DNA of 64,000 bases from Alphaproteobacteria bacterium HGW-Alphaproteobacteria-7 (lineage in GTDB: Bacteria; Pseudomonadota; Alphaproteobacteria; Sphingomonadales; Sphingomonadaceae), in NCBI GenBank assembly GCA_002842735.1, contig PHEB01000003.1, positions 1 through 64,000 on the forward strand, given 5' to 3'. The position numbers were made by a program, and so were the translations under genes. Shown here one piece after another: positions 1-8,790 of this stretch. Position 1 is the stretch's first letter; the number at the start of each line of letters is the position of its first letter. The notes below the pieces were generated by a model that was not told the origin of the DNA, did no database searches, and saw only the letters and a program-made list of their open reading frames with translations.

Positions 1-133
1 CAATGACCTTCACAGCCTTGACATCGCCGGTCAGCGTGATCGGCTGATCACTTGTCTGCGCAAAAAGCGGCATGGCGGGCAGCGTCAATGCTGCTGCCGT
101 CAGCGCCAATGTCAATTTCTTGATCATATTCAT
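1..133 (-). CDS. secreted protein, N-terminal fragment (cut by window edge)
   Basis: Only the first ~44 residues are visible; the rest lies before base 1. They form a typical signal peptide: a short basic N-terminus (MNMIKK), a hydrophobic stretch rich in Leu and Ala, and a likely cleavage site after LFA. The start is placed at the ATG at 133 because an AAGG Shine-Dalgarno core (144-141 on the reverse strand) lies 7 nt before it. In-frame ATGs at 139 and 157 are alternatives with poorer spacing. The gene follows the DUF11-like gene at 178-1170 on the same strand with a short gap, so the two may be co-transcribed and both act in the cell envelope. No family can be named from this fragment. Confidence 0.6.
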   Translation of the reverse strand, partial: MNMIKKLTLALTAAALTLPAMPLFAQTSDQPITLTGDVKAVKVI

Positions 134-177
134 TGTCATGCCTTCGCTCTTCATCATGGTTTTGGTGTTTCCCGCGA

Positions 178-1170
178 TCAGTCGATCACGACATCAAAGG
201 TGATGGTGTGGTTGGTGTCCCCGGTGATATCGCCAAGATTGACCGCGATACCCGCAGCATCCGATGCCGCTCCGGCATCGCCATCTTCGGCATCGCTTAA
301 CGCGGCGCTATCCAGAGTGAGGGTGCCGGGCGCGTAGGTCGTGCCATCTGGAATGGCGTCGGTTACGACCAGATCGTTCACCGTGCCGCTGCCTGTAACC
401 CGGGCAAGGATGGTAAAGGTGGCAATTGTTCCAGGCACTGCGCTGGTTCCGCCGAACGGATCGCGCAAGCTGACTGACTTGATGAGCTCGGCGTTGGCGA
501 CCCCAGCGATCAGCGCACCGCGTGCTGTGGCCAGCGCACCAGTGGTTCCGACAATCGCATCGCTGCCATCCACGCCAGCGCCAGCAAACACGGTGCCGGG
601 GGCTCCGCTACCGGTCGTCGCTTCGGCGGTCAGCTCGATATTGCTGGTCTGAGTGTCGCTGACCCCGTCAGGCACGGTGACCAGTACGAACACCGTCAGC
701 GTCGCATCCGCTGCGAGCACGGCGGTGGTCTGCGGCGCGGTGAGGATTGCGTCGACCCCGGCATCATAAGTGCCATTGCCATTGCTATCGATTGCAATGC
801 TCTGAAACGTAGTATCGAAATCATTGCCCGCCACAGCCGGATTGGCGAGCAGTCGGAAGGCTTCAGGGCCATTCCCCAGATTGGTGAGTTCGAACGTCAA
901 CACCGCTTCACCCGGCCCTGTCGTGATCGGGCCGGGGTCGAGCGAGGTCAGCGTGAGATCGAGCAATTCATCCACCCGCACGGTGACGGTGTTGGAATTG
1001 ATCGTGCGCGGGCCGGCACCATCATCATAGCTGGCGACCGCCGTATTTTCGATCAGCGTGCCAGCGGTCACACCGCCTGCCATTGCAGGTGCGGACACAA
1101 TCAGGCCACTCAGAGCGGCAGCTCCGAAAATCGTGGCTAAGGGCGAGTTAAAGCGTAGTTCCGTTTTCAT
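178..1170 (-). CDS. secreted DUF11-like repeat-domain surface protein
   Basis: A 330-residue protein with a signal peptide (cleavage probably after APAMA, residue 31). The mature part is rich in Thr, Val, Gly, Ala and Asp, poor in Lys and has no Cys. It reads as a series of beta-sandwich modules: an N-terminal part beginning with TLIENTAVASY, a middle part with TFELTNLGNGPEAF, and a C-terminal part with ATFTILARVTGSGTVNDL and VTDAIPDGTTYAPGTL. The last phrase is characteristic of DUF11/conserved-repeat domains found in bacterial surface and adhesion proteins. It is probably exported to the envelope or cell surface; no enzyme motif is seen. It lies upstream of another signal-peptide gene on the same strand. 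The family call rests on motif wording and was not searched. Confidence 0.75.
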   Translation of the reverse strand: MKTELRFNSPLATIFGAAALSGLIVSAPAMAGGVTAGTLIENTAVASYDDGAGPRTINSNTVTVRVDELLDLTLTSLDPGPITTGPGEAVLTFELTNLGNGPEAFRLLANPAVAGNDFDTTFQSIAIDSNGNGTYDAGVDAILTAPQTTAVLAADATLTVFVLVTVPDGVSDTQTSNIELTAEATTGSGAPGTVFAGAGVDGSDAIVGTTGALATARGALIAGVANAELIKSVSLRDPFGGTSAVPGTIATFTILARVTGSGTVNDLVVTDAIPDGTTYAPGTLTLDSAALSDAEDGDAGAASDAAGIAVNLGDITGDTNHTITFDVVID

Positions 1171-1188
1171 ACTCGGGGGAATTACGCG

Positions 1189-1205
1189 GGAATGGTTAGC
1201 ATTCC
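1189..1205. promoter_or_regulatory. short inverted repeat upstream of the DUF11-like gene
   Basis: GGAATG-GTTAG-CATTCC is a perfect 6-bp inverted repeat with a 5-nt spacer, ending 19 nt before the ATG at 1170. Read towards the gene it contains CTAACCATT, which resembles half of a CtrA-type TTAACC site. It could be an operator or a stem in the 5' leader. No factor can be assigned from sequence alone. Confidence 0.3.
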
Positions 1206-1388
1206 GTTAGTGATGCTTATTCAGCATGGGGCTGATCTGATCATTGGAATTGAGATGGTGCCGCCTTCTTGGACAGTTTGGCTGCTGAGTTAAGCTAATC
1301 CCGTTGTAGACCAAGCAGTTAGCAGTGACTGATCCGGCCGCACGCTGGACAGCGGCAAGCCACGAGCGCGCCTTCTTCGCCTATGTTA
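1206..1388. other. non-coding stretch before the insertion-sequence remnants
   Basis: No convincing gene. A frame open around 1336-1386 gives WTAASHERAFFAYV just before the IS256-type end, which might be the stub of a gene interrupted by insertion. It is too short to identify. Confidence 0.3.
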
Positions 1389-1550
1389 GGGACTGTCAGG
1401 ATTTCCGTGTGTGGGCGGGCATAATGGGTAAGAAGGAGTCTCACTATGTCCCGACGCAAAGAACCTGCGATCCCATCTGATTTGCTGGATCAACTTTTGG
1501 CTGGCGGCGATGCTGCTGCGGCCTTGCAGCAAGGCGGTCTGGACTTGTAA
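1389..1550 (+). mobile_element. IS256-family element, 5' end remnant
   Basis: GGGACTGTCAGG at 1389-1400 followed by GTGTGTGGG resembles the terminal inverted repeat of IS256-family elements. An RBS (AAGGAG, 1433-1438) and the transposase start at 1446 follow. The element is cut off at about 1540 by the end of an IS3-family remnant, and no matching right end is found in the window. This is a truncated fossil that cannot move. Confidence 0.65.
1446..1550 (+). pseudogene. IS256-family transposase, N-terminal fragment
   Basis: The ATG at 1446 opens a 34-residue frame beginning MSRRKEPAIPSDLLDQLLAG, the hallmark N-terminus of IS256-family (mutator-type) transposases. These normally continue with a GGL-DDLKKAL-type stretch and a DDE catalytic core of roughly 400 residues. 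Here the frame stops at a TAA (1548-1550) right after QQGGLDL, where the sequence switches to the IS3-family end. All catalytic residues are missing, so this is a pseudogene. The family call is from memory of the conserved N-terminus. Confidence 0.7.
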
Positions 1551-1845
1551 CGGTTTTGCGCCGGTCACTTATCTCATTAAGCCACCTTGGCTTCGAATGC
1601 GAGCGGGCTGATGCCGCCCAGATATGAATGGCGGCGGCGGGTGTTGTAGAAGCCGTTGATGTACTGAAAGATGGCGGCTTCTGCCTGACGCCGCGCCGCC
1701 GCGAAACCTCGGCTACCGGATACCCTCGCTCGGTGATCTGGATCACCGCATCACGCTTGAACTCATCGCTGAAATTGGGCTTCCCCATCTTTGCCTCCTG
1801 TCCTCAAAGTTAGGATGGAAGGCGCCCAGAAATCTAGGGGCTATT
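1540..1845 (-). mobile_element. internally deleted IS3-family element
   Basis: Reading on the reverse strand from about 1845, the element starts with a typical upstream segment, then the start of OrfA (1788), then jumps directly to the last ~38 codons of OrfB, which end at a TAA at 1577-1579. A full IS3-family element is about 1.2-1.5 kb; this one is about 300 bp, so the middle has been lost. It abuts the truncated IS256-family transposase at about 1540, which suggests it inserted into that element. The outer boundaries are approximate because I could not match clean terminal repeats or a target duplication. Confidence 0.6.
1577..1788 (-). pseudogene. IS3-family transposase remnant (OrfA start joined to OrfB end)
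   Basis: From 1788 the frame reads MGKPNFSDEFKRDAVIQITE and on to VAEVSRR. This is the N-terminal helix-turn-helix start of an IS3-family OrfA, about 32 residues. In another frame, the stretch running to 1577 reads INGFYNTRRRHSYLGGISPL and ends EAKVA-stop, the C-terminus of OrfB just after the last catalytic Glu of the rve domain. The two halves are out of frame with each other and the catalytic core is gone, so no transposase can be made. Confidence 0.75.
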
Positions 1846-2146
1846 CACGATTATACCGGCACACGACAAGCGGCCCGCCTCAATATCCGGAAGCACCATC
1901 ACATCAACAAACAAGTAAAACGATCCGAATATAACCACGACAAGGGACTGCCTCACTTCCCTTCGCGCTCCAGCCTAGCCAAGCGGCGCGATGGTGCCCT
2001 GACCGCGCCCATGTGTTTATTTAATACCGAGAGCCATGCGCAGATTGTCCGCTGACGGTGCAGGCGTTGCTGTTACCGCAAGATATCGACCGCACAATGT
2101 GTCGCGCCATGCTTGCAATCACACTCCGCTGTGATAACGGCACAGC
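1846..2146. other. intergenic region upstream of ribB
   Basis: About 300 bp between the IS remnant and ribB. A frame open from about 1847 to 2054 (68 codons, no good start) gives a His/Arg/Lys-rich peptide with no recognised family, probably debris. I looked for an FMN (RFN) riboswitch ahead of ribB and saw no recognisable conserved element. The ribB promoter presumably lies in 2050-2146. Confidence 0.4.
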
Positions 2147-3394
2147 ATGAACACATCATCCATCACACGCGTGCGCGAACTCGTCACATCTGGTGTAATG
2201 ACTAAGGCCGGGCTCGCCCGTGCCGCTGGCCTCCACGCCAATACTCTGCGTGATTGCACCGAGGATACGTGGAACCCCACCGCCGAAACCCTCACAAAGC
2301 TTGAAGGCTTTCTTGTCGCGAATGACGAACGTCCCGTGCTCGCCAGTATCGAGGAAATCATCGACGAGGCGCGGAACGGGCGGATGTTTATTCTCGTCGA
2401 TGATGAAGACCGCGAAAATGAAGGCGATCTGATCATTCCGGCGCAGATGGCGACCCCACAGGCGATCAATTTCATGGCCACCCACGGGCGCGGGCTGATT
2501 TGCCTGGCGCTTGCCAAGGCGCGCGTCGATCACCTCAACCTGCAACCGATGAGCCGCAACAACAAGGAATCGATGCAGACCGCCTTCACCATCTCGATCG
2601 AGGCAAAGGAAGGCGTGACCACCGGCATTTCGGCGGCCGACCGCGCGCGCACCATTTCGGTTGCGATTGATGCTGCCAAGGGGCCTGACGATCTTGTGAC
2701 ACCGGGACACGTTTTTCCGCTGATGGCGCGCGAAGGTGGAACGCTGGTGCGCGCCGGGCATACCGAGGCAGCGGTCGATATCTCGCGGCTGGCCGGACTC
2801 AACCCTTCGGGCGTGATCTGCGAGATCATGAACGAGGATGGGACGATGGCCCGGCTCGATGATCTGGTGACATTCGCCCGGCGGCACGATCTCAAGATCG
2901 GCACGATCCGCGATCTGATCGCCTACCGGATGCGCAATGATCACTTGGTCGAACGGTTGAGCGAACGCGCCTTTACCTCCGATTACGGCGGCCAGTGGCG
3001 CATGATCACCTATCGCGACCGGGTGGCCGGTAACGAGGCCTATGTGCTGCAAAAAGGCCATGTCGTGCCTGGCGAACCCACCCTCGCCCGCGTTCACCCG
3101 ATTTCGGTGTTTGACGATGTGCTGGGCCAGCCCGGCCCGCGAAAACGCACGCTGCAACGCGCGATGCAAGCGATTGGCGAACATGGCGCAGGGGTAATCG
3201 TGATCCTGACTGGGCGCGTGGGCACCGGCGAATGGCAGCACGACGAGGAACTTCGCAATATCGGTATCGGTTCGCAGATCCTTGTTGATCTGGGCGTCAG
3301 CAACATGGTGCTGTTATCGAACAGCCGCCCTGATCTCGTTGCGCTTGAAGGTTATGGCCTTACCATCACCAGTCACCAACCCATTCCGGAGTAA
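2147..3394 (+). CDS. ribB: 3,4-dihydroxy-2-butanone 4-phosphate synthase with HTH-like N-terminus and degenerate GTP cyclohydrolase II domain
   Basis: A 415-residue protein of riboflavin synthesis that makes the four-carbon unit (DHBP) from ribulose 5-phosphate. Residues ~1-60 form a helix-turn-helix-like segment ([18 protein letters not shown], then LTKLEGFL) ahead of the enzyme. Residues ~65-265 are the DHBP synthase core, with the acidic [11 protein letters not shown] loop at 85-95, [18 protein letters not shown] and the RAGHTEA motif. Residues ~270-415 align with GTP cyclohydrolase II. They lack the zinc-binding cysteines of the usual SECLTGD/CDCG region and read [15 protein letters not shown] instead, so this half is probably not a cyclohydrolase. 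RibB enzymes with a decayed RibA half are known in proteobacteria. ribH starts 6 nt after the stop. Confidence 0.9.
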   Translation: MNTSSITRVRELVTSGVMTKAGLARAAGLHANTLRDCTEDTWNPTAETLTKLEGFLVANDERPVLASIEEIIDEARNGRMFILVDDEDRENEGDLIIPAQMATPQAINFMATHGRGLICLALAKARVDHLNLQPMSRNNKESMQTAFTISIEAKEGVTTGISAADRARTISVAIDAAKGPDDLVTPGHVFPLMAREGGTLVRAGHTEAAVDISRLAGLNPSGVICEIMNEDGTMARLDDLVTFARRHDLKIGTIRDLIAYRMRNDHLVERLSERAFTSDYGGQWRMITYRDRVAGNEAYVLQKGHVVPGEPTLARVHPISVFDDVLGQPGPRKRTLQRAMQAIGEHGAGVIVILTGRVGTGEWQHDEELRNIGIGSQILVDLGVSNMVLLSNSRPDLVALEGYGLTITSHQPIPE

Positions 3395-3400
3395 GCTTGC

Positions 3401-3823
3401 ATGGCCCGTATCCTGATCGTCGAAGCGCGGTTCTACGCACACCTAAACGATATGCTGATTGCCGGGGCCAAGGCCGCGCTGGCGGGTGCCGGGCATGAGG
3501 TCGAGGTGTTGACCGTGCCCGGAGCGCTGGAAATCCCCGGCGCCATCGCAATGGCAGCGGAAAGCGGCGAATATGACGGCTTTGTTGCCATCGGCGTCGT
3601 GATCCGGGGTGAAACCTATCACTTCGAAATCGTCGCCGGCGAAAGCGCTCGCGCGATCATGGCTTTGACCATGGACGGGATTGCCATCGGCAACGGCATT
3701 CTGACGGTGGAAAATGAAGCACAGGCGCTCGAACGTGCTGATCCTGCGCAAAAGGACAAGGGCGGCGAGGCGGCCAAGGCGGCGCTTGCGTTGCTCCAGT
3801 TGCAAAAGCGGTTCGGGCATTGA
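3401..3823 (+). CDS. ribH: 6,7-dimethyl-8-ribityllumazine synthase
   Basis: A 140-residue lumazine synthase. It condenses DHBP, the product of the neighbouring RibB, with 5-amino-6-ribitylaminouracil to give 6,7-dimethyl-8-ribityllumazine, the direct precursor of riboflavin. Family landmarks are [30 protein letters not shown] (with the catalytic His) and GNGILTVEN. The length is slightly shorter than the usual ~155. The ATG at 3401 follows ribB by 6 nt, so the two are translated from one message and make consecutive pathway steps. Confidence 0.95.
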   Translation: MARILIVEARFYAHLNDMLIAGAKAALAGAGHEVEVLTVPGALEIPGAIAMAAESGEYDGFVAIGVVIRGETYHFEIVAGESARAIMALTMDGIAIGNGILTVENEAQALERADPAQKDKGGEAAKAALALLQLQKRFGH

Positions 3824-3998
3824 GGCGTTGACGGGGATAGTTCTGATTTCACAGCATAAACTGTCCCATTTTGACCGACTACGTAGTTTCCCTCTGTAGA
3901 TTTCCGTAAGCCAATAACGCGATACCCGATCAGCTTAAGCTGTTGCTCGCCGGTCGCACGGGATAGCAGTTACGTGCAGCCAGCTTCAGGATATCACA

Positions 3999-4172
3999 GT
4001 GACAACCGACAAAGCCGCGTTATCGGAGCAACCCGATCTGCATCACATTATCGCCAAACTGGAAAAACAACTTGCCGCGTTAGACCGGATGGGCACCCAT
4101 ATTGGCGCCGCGCATCTCGATGCGGCGATCCAGCACCTCAGACTTGAACAAACGCGGCGATTATTGGGATAG
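3999..4172 (+). CDS. small conserved-looking protein of unknown function
   Basis: A GTG-started frame of 57 residues in an otherwise empty 510-bp gap. It begins MTTDKAALSEQPDLHHIIAK and is strongly helical and charged, with a regular heptad-like pattern (IIAKLEKQLAALDRMG, then IQHLRLEQTRRLLG). Sense-strand codon use is like the neighbours, with G/C-rich third positions. It is amphipathic with no signal peptide or membrane segment, so it is probably a small cytosolic protein with a coiled-coil tendency. The upstream SD (CAGGATATCACA) is modest. No function is recognised. Confidence 0.5.
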   Translation: MTTDKAALSEQPDLHHIIAKLEKQLAALDRMGTHIGAAHLDAAIQHLRLEQTRRLLG

Positions 4173-4333
4173 GGTAAGCGCGAAAAACGGGGTCGACGGC
4201 AGTCAGATTTACGTCGAGGAAAGATCGTCCTGCGTATTTTCCCTTAAAGCCAAGCACGGCTAGCCACGCTAGCTCTGATCCGTGTTCCAACGTAGTTCCT
4301 CGGCTTCAACGGCTCCGGCACGGAGACTGGCAT

Positions 4334-4861
4334 ATGGATGACCCCATAGCGCCTGACAGCCTCGATTCTGACAGATCGGCTGCCGCTGGTTCGGCCTTCA
4401 GATTGCAACCGCTGGCAGATGAGCTGGTGGCAATTGCCGCAAGGCTGCGTGATGTGGCTGATGCCGCCCCTGAAGCAGGCACTACGCCAGCCAGCGCACC
4501 GGGTCGTTCGCCGCGATCGGATCGTCGCCATCTCGAACTGGCCCGGAAAACTTACAGTCTGCGCCGCAAACGCGCCGTGATTTTCGGCAACCCCGAATTA
4601 TTTGGTGAACCGGCTTGGGATATTCTGCTCGACCTGTTCATCGCTCAGGCAGAGGAAAAGCCGGTCTCCGTTTCGAGCGCGTGCATCGGATCGGCTGCGC
4701 CAGCGACCACTGGCCTGCGCTGGCTCGGGGTGCTTGCCGATGAAGGGCTGATCGTGCGTGAGAATGACTCAGGGGACAACCGCCGCGTGCTGGTGCGGCT
4801 GAGCAACACCGGCGTTAAGGCGATGGAACGGTTTTTTGACGCGTTTGAGGCGAGCCTGTAA
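4334..4861 (+). CDS. MarR-like winged-helix protein
   Basis: A 175-residue soluble protein. The first ~70 residues are low-complexity, rich in Ala, Asp and Ser, with a short helical segment (LADELVAIAARLRDVAD). Residues ~75-175 look like a winged-helix DNA-binding domain: GEPAWDILLDLFIAQAE, then a recognition-helix region (VSSACIGSAAPATTGLRWLG), then the wing and last helix (LADEGLIVRENDSGDNRRVLVRLSNTGVKAM). This order is that of MarR/PadR-type regulators. Its target is unknown; the divergence of neighbouring genes does not suggest one. Confidence 0.7.
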   Translation: MDDPIAPDSLDSDRSAAAGSAFRLQPLADELVAIAARLRDVADAAPEAGTTPASAPGRSPRSDRRHLELARKTYSLRRKRAVIFGNPELFGEPAWDILLDLFIAQAEEKPVSVSSACIGSAAPATTGLRWLGVLADEGLIVRENDSGDNRRVLVRLSNTGVKAMERFFDAFEASL

Positions 4862-4874
4862 GCCCTCCCCGAAG

Positions 4875-6245
<1,371 letters not shown>

Positions 6246-6317
6246 CTAAGCGCCTGATCGAAAGGGCGCAAGCGGGCGGCGCTGAGCAGCAGGACGAAAT
6301 GGAGATTGGACAACCTT

Positions 6318-6953
6318 ATGGCTGATACGACCCCTCAGAAACCGAATGACCCGAAATCGACCGCTGCGAAGACGCGCAAGACCCCGGCTAGCCCGGCCAA
6401 AGGCGGCGCTACCAAGGCCAAGGGCCCGACCAAGGCGGCACCGGTCAAAACCGCGGCGACCGCCAAAAGCGCCGCCCCGGTCGCTGAAGCGAAAAGCCGT
6501 TTCAACGCCGCGCTCGAAGAGGCAAAGGCTGGTGCCGCAGCCCTGCGTGCCGGGGCCGAAACCCGGCTCAGCACTGTCGGCGAACAGGCCAAGGGCAAAG
6601 GCACCGATCTGGCCGCCGAAGCCAAGCACTATAGCGAACAGGCACTGAGCAAGGCGGGCGAATTGGCGGTCGAAGGCAAAAAAACTGCCAGCGATGCAAT
6701 CGCCTCGATCGGCAAAGTGGTGGGCGATAGCGCGGTGCAGATCGACGAGAAGCTGGGCGAACAATATGGCGATTTCGCCCGCAAGGCCTCGCGCACGCTG
6801 GCTGAAACCTCGGCCAAGCTCGAAGCCAAAAGCGTTGAGGAACTGGGCGAGGATGCGCGCGAAATGGTGCGCAAAAGCCCCGGCGTGGCGGTTGGCATTG
6901 CCGCCGTGGTCGGCTTTTTCATCGCCCGCCTGTTTCGCGGAAAGCGGGGCTGA
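6318..6953 (+). CDS. Ala/Lys-rich membrane-anchored protein, DUF883/YqjD-like
   Basis: A 211-residue protein. Residues ~1-60 are a Lys/Ala/Pro/Thr-rich low-complexity tail that looks like histone H1. Residues ~65-180 are a long amphipathic helical region (AEAKSRFNAALEEAKAGAAA, EQAKGKGTDLAAEAKHYSEQ). Near the C-terminus a single membrane helix (VAVGIAAVVGFFIARLF) follows VRKSPG, the arrangement of ElaB/YqjD/DUF883 proteins. Known relatives in E. coli are tail-anchored inner-membrane proteins induced in stationary phase. It heads a cluster of four small envelope genes running to 8321. The ATG at 6318 is preferred over an upstream TTG at 6306; GGAGA lies at 6301-6305. Confidence 0.7.
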   Translation: MADTTPQKPNDPKSTAAKTRKTPASPAKGGATKAKGPTKAAPVKTAATAKSAAPVAEAKSRFNAALEEAKAGAAALRAGAETRLSTVGEQAKGKGTDLAAEAKHYSEQALSKAGELAVEGKKTASDAIASIGKVVGDSAVQIDEKLGEQYGDFARKASRTLAETSAKLEAKSVEELGEDAREMVRKSPGVAVGIAAVVGFFIARLFRGKRG

Positions 6954-6982
6954 TCGCGGGCTGGCATTGGCGGTAGCAGGTC

Positions 6983-7417
6983 ATGGACAATCCCGAACCC
7001 GGCCCGTTGCCTTCGCCGCACGATGATAGCGCTGATCCGGCCGCAAGCCCGGACGGCGAACCCGGCGAAGACAGTAACAGTTTCGACAGCCTGCGCGATG
7101 ACATCACCGCGCTGGTCGATGACGCGCGCACCTATGCCGAAGCGGAAATCGCCTTCCAGAAAACCCGCGCTGGTCTGGCGAGCCGAAAAACAGCCCGCGC
7201 GCTGGCGCTGTTGGTGCTGGCATTGGTGCTGCTCCACATCGCCCTGATCGCGCTGGCCGTGGGCGCGGTGATCGCGCTGGCACCGCTGGTGACGATCTGG
7301 GGTGCGATCGCGATTGTCGTGGGGGTGCTGCTAGCAGGCGTTGCTACGCTGGTGTGGGCCGCGCTTGGCAATGGCAAGGCCGTGGCGGCGATGTTCGGAT
7401 CGGAGGATGGCGCATGA
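6983..7417 (+). CDS. phage-holin-family / DUF1469 (YqjE-like) membrane protein
   Basis: A 144-residue protein. An acidic, Pro-rich N-terminal ~35 residues are followed by an amphipathic helix (SFDSLRDDITALVDDARTYA) and two membrane helices (ALALLVLALVLLHIALIALA and IWGAIAIVVGVLLAGVATLV). This matches the Actinobacterial-holin-X/DUF1469 layout of YqjE, which in E. coli sits beside yqjD. The name 'phage holin family' is a label only; nothing phage-like surrounds it. The stop overlaps the next start by ATGA at 7414-7417, indicating translational coupling. Confidence 0.7.
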   Translation: MDNPEPGPLPSPHDDSADPAASPDGEPGEDSNSFDSLRDDITALVDDARTYAEAEIAFQKTRAGLASRKTARALALLVLALVLLHIALIALAVGAVIALAPLVTIWGAIAIVVGVLLAGVATLVWAALGNGKAVAAMFGSEDGA

Positions 7418-7779
7418 CCGACCTGCCCGACCGCTACATCGAAGACCGCGCGCTGCGCGACGCCGCCCGCGCGGTGGTGCTTGCGGATATTGAGCGGCTG
7501 CGCGCCAGTATTGGTGAAAAAGGGATCGCCAGCCGCGTGTCATCGGGGGTCAGTTCGACCATTTCGGGCCGTATCCGGGCCGGCGCGCGCGATGTGCTGG
7601 CACAGGCCACGGCGCAGGCCAGTGATCACATGGGCGCGCTGGCGCTGTTGCTGGGCGCGATCATCCTGTGGTTTTCGCGCGGGCCGATCCTCGATTGGCT
7701 CGACGATTTTAACAGCTCAGACGAAGACAGCGAAGCCGGGCCTGACCCCGTGTCGGCTTCCGAAGGAGATCCCGAATGA
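7414..7779 (+). CDS. small membrane protein of unknown function in the YqjD/YqjE-like cluster
   Basis: A 121-residue protein started at the overlapping ATG (7414). An Arg-rich helical N-terminal half (IEDRALRDAARAVVLADIER, LSGRIRAGARDVL-like repeats) precedes one membrane segment (HMGALALLLGAIILWFSRGP) and an acidic C-terminal tail (FNSSDEDSEAGPDP). It occupies the place of YqjK in enterobacterial yqjDEK-type clusters but I do not recognise direct homology. The stop overlaps the next gene by ATGA (7776-7779). Confidence 0.65.
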   Translation: MTDLPDRYIEDRALRDAARAVVLADIERLRASIGEKGIASRVSSGVSSTISGRIRAGARDVLAQATAQASDHMGALALLLGAIILWFSRGPILDWLDDFNSSDEDSEAGPDPVSASEGDPE

Positions 7780-8321
7780 CCGATCAGCCCCGCATTCTTG
7801 CCGATAGCAAGCGCGATAGTCTGCGCGCCCGGATCGAGGCCGCCGAGCGTCGCAATGCCGAACGTTCGCTTGCTGACAATGCCCGCGCTGCAGCTACGGC
7901 GGCGGCGGATTACACCCGCGCCCATCCGCTTGCGGTAATTGGCGGCGCGCTGGCAATTGGCCTTGCGATCGGATTGCTCACCCCCCCCGGTCGCCGGGTG
8001 GTCAGCAACGCGGCGGCGAGCGCGACTTCCGGCATCAAGACCATTACGGCGCGGGGAGGGTCGCAGATCGGGACATTGCTGGGAAAGGCGGCGGTCGGCT
8101 ATATCATGGCGCTGATCGATGATGCGGTGCAGACCGCCCGCGCCGGGCAGGAACGGGCCGGTGAGCTGGGCGATGCTGCATCGGCGCAGGCCCACAAATT
8201 GAAGTCAGGCGCAGCGCAAGCCGCTGGTGCAGCGGCGGCAAAATCGCGCAGTCTGGCACGCGACACCCGCAGCAAGGCCGGACGCGTGGTGAACGACCTG
8301 CGCACCAAGACCAAGGGGTAA
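7776..8321 (+). CDS. membrane-anchored helical protein, DUF883-like
   Basis: A 181-residue protein, translationally coupled to the preceding gene. Residues ~1-50 are a charged helix (SLRARIEAAERRNAERSLAD). Residues ~47-70 contain YTRAHPLAVIGGALAIGLAIG and GLLTPPGRR, the HPL-plus-Gly-rich membrane helix typical of DUF883. Further Ala-rich helices follow (AQAHKLKSGAAQAAGAAAAK) and a basic C-terminus ends the protein. It is the second DUF883-like member of the cluster, so the four genes probably encode a small inner-membrane assembly. Role unknown; a stress or envelope function is an inference from family relatives. Confidence 0.7.
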   Translation: MTDQPRILADSKRDSLRARIEAAERRNAERSLADNARAAATAAADYTRAHPLAVIGGALAIGLAIGLLTPPGRRVVSNAAASATSGIKTITARGGSQIGTLLGKAAVGYIMALIDDAVQTARAGQERAGELGDAASAQAHKLKSGAAQAAGAAAAKSRSLARDTRSKAGRVVNDLRTKTKG

Positions 8322-8408
8322 GAGAGAGCCCCTCCCCAGCTTGCAGACTTGTCCTTGACGCTCGAAGCGTTAAAGGGGGCGCAACCTTCCTCCCCAAAGG
8401 CTGATATC

Positions 8409-8639
8409 ATGGCAGAAACCACCCCCGACCAGCGGCTCCACCTCGTGATGGGCGGCCGCGTCAAAGACCCGCGCGGGTTTGAATTCCAGGATCCGGAAAG
8501 CCTCCACGTCGTCGGCGTTTTCAGTTCCTATGAAGCCGCGGTCGATGCGTGGCGCGCGCAGGCGCATCGCACCGTCGACGATGCCGAAATGAAATATGTG
8601 GTGGTGCACATCCACCGCTTGCTGACGCCGGAAGAATAG
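8409..8639 (+). CDS. DUF4170-like small protein
   Basis: A 76-residue cytosolic protein beginning MAETTPDQRLHLVMGGRVKD, followed by the FQDPESLHVVGVFSSYEAAVD block and VDDAEMKYVVVHIHRLL near the end. This is the pattern of the DUF4170 family, small alphaproteobacterial proteins of unknown function. The ATG at 8409 has AAAGG 8 nt upstream; a longer frame from 8349 lacks this support. It sits just downstream of the envelope cluster and just before the parS site. Confidence 0.75.
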   Translation: MAETTPDQRLHLVMGGRVKDPRGFEFQDPESLHVVGVFSSYEAAVDAWRAQAHRTVDDAEMKYVVVHIHRLLTPEE

Positions 8640-8663
8640 CGGCGCAGGGTTCCCCCGTGCCAA

Positions 8664-8679
8664 TGTTTCACGTGAAACA
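8664..8679. promoter_or_regulatory. parS: parS centromere site (ParB-binding palindrome)
   Basis: TGTTTCACGTGAAACA is a perfect 16-bp palindrome identical to the consensus chromosomal ParB-binding site known from Bacillus, Caulobacter and most bacteria. It lies in the non-coding gap between the DUF4170 gene and greA, where it damages no frame. parS sites mark the chromosome centromere and normally cluster near the replication origin, which suggests that this window lies in the origin-proximal part of the chromosome. parA/parB are not in the window. Confidence 0.9.
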
Positions 8680-8790
8680 TGCTGCCCGGACACCCCAAGA
8701 CAGGGCCTAGAGGGGGTCTAGCAGGGGTCTAACCCACCCCAACGCCACCAACCCGCGCGGGGCCAGGCAGGCCGCTGCGCTGACAAGCCC

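Noticed and set aside
2050..2146. FMN riboswitch ahead of ribB
   Set aside because: I looked for the conserved RFN sequence blocks and saw none; regulation remains unknown.
2156..3241. 361-codon reverse-strand open frame opposite ribB
   Set aside because: Antisense shadow of ribB in GC-rich DNA; it gives a His/Arg/Ala-rich peptide with no family pattern, while the sense frame is a clear RibB.
6983..7417. Prophage remnant because of a 'holin-family' protein
   Set aside because: No phage genes, integrase or att sites nearby; this DUF1469 family is common in bacterial envelope clusters.
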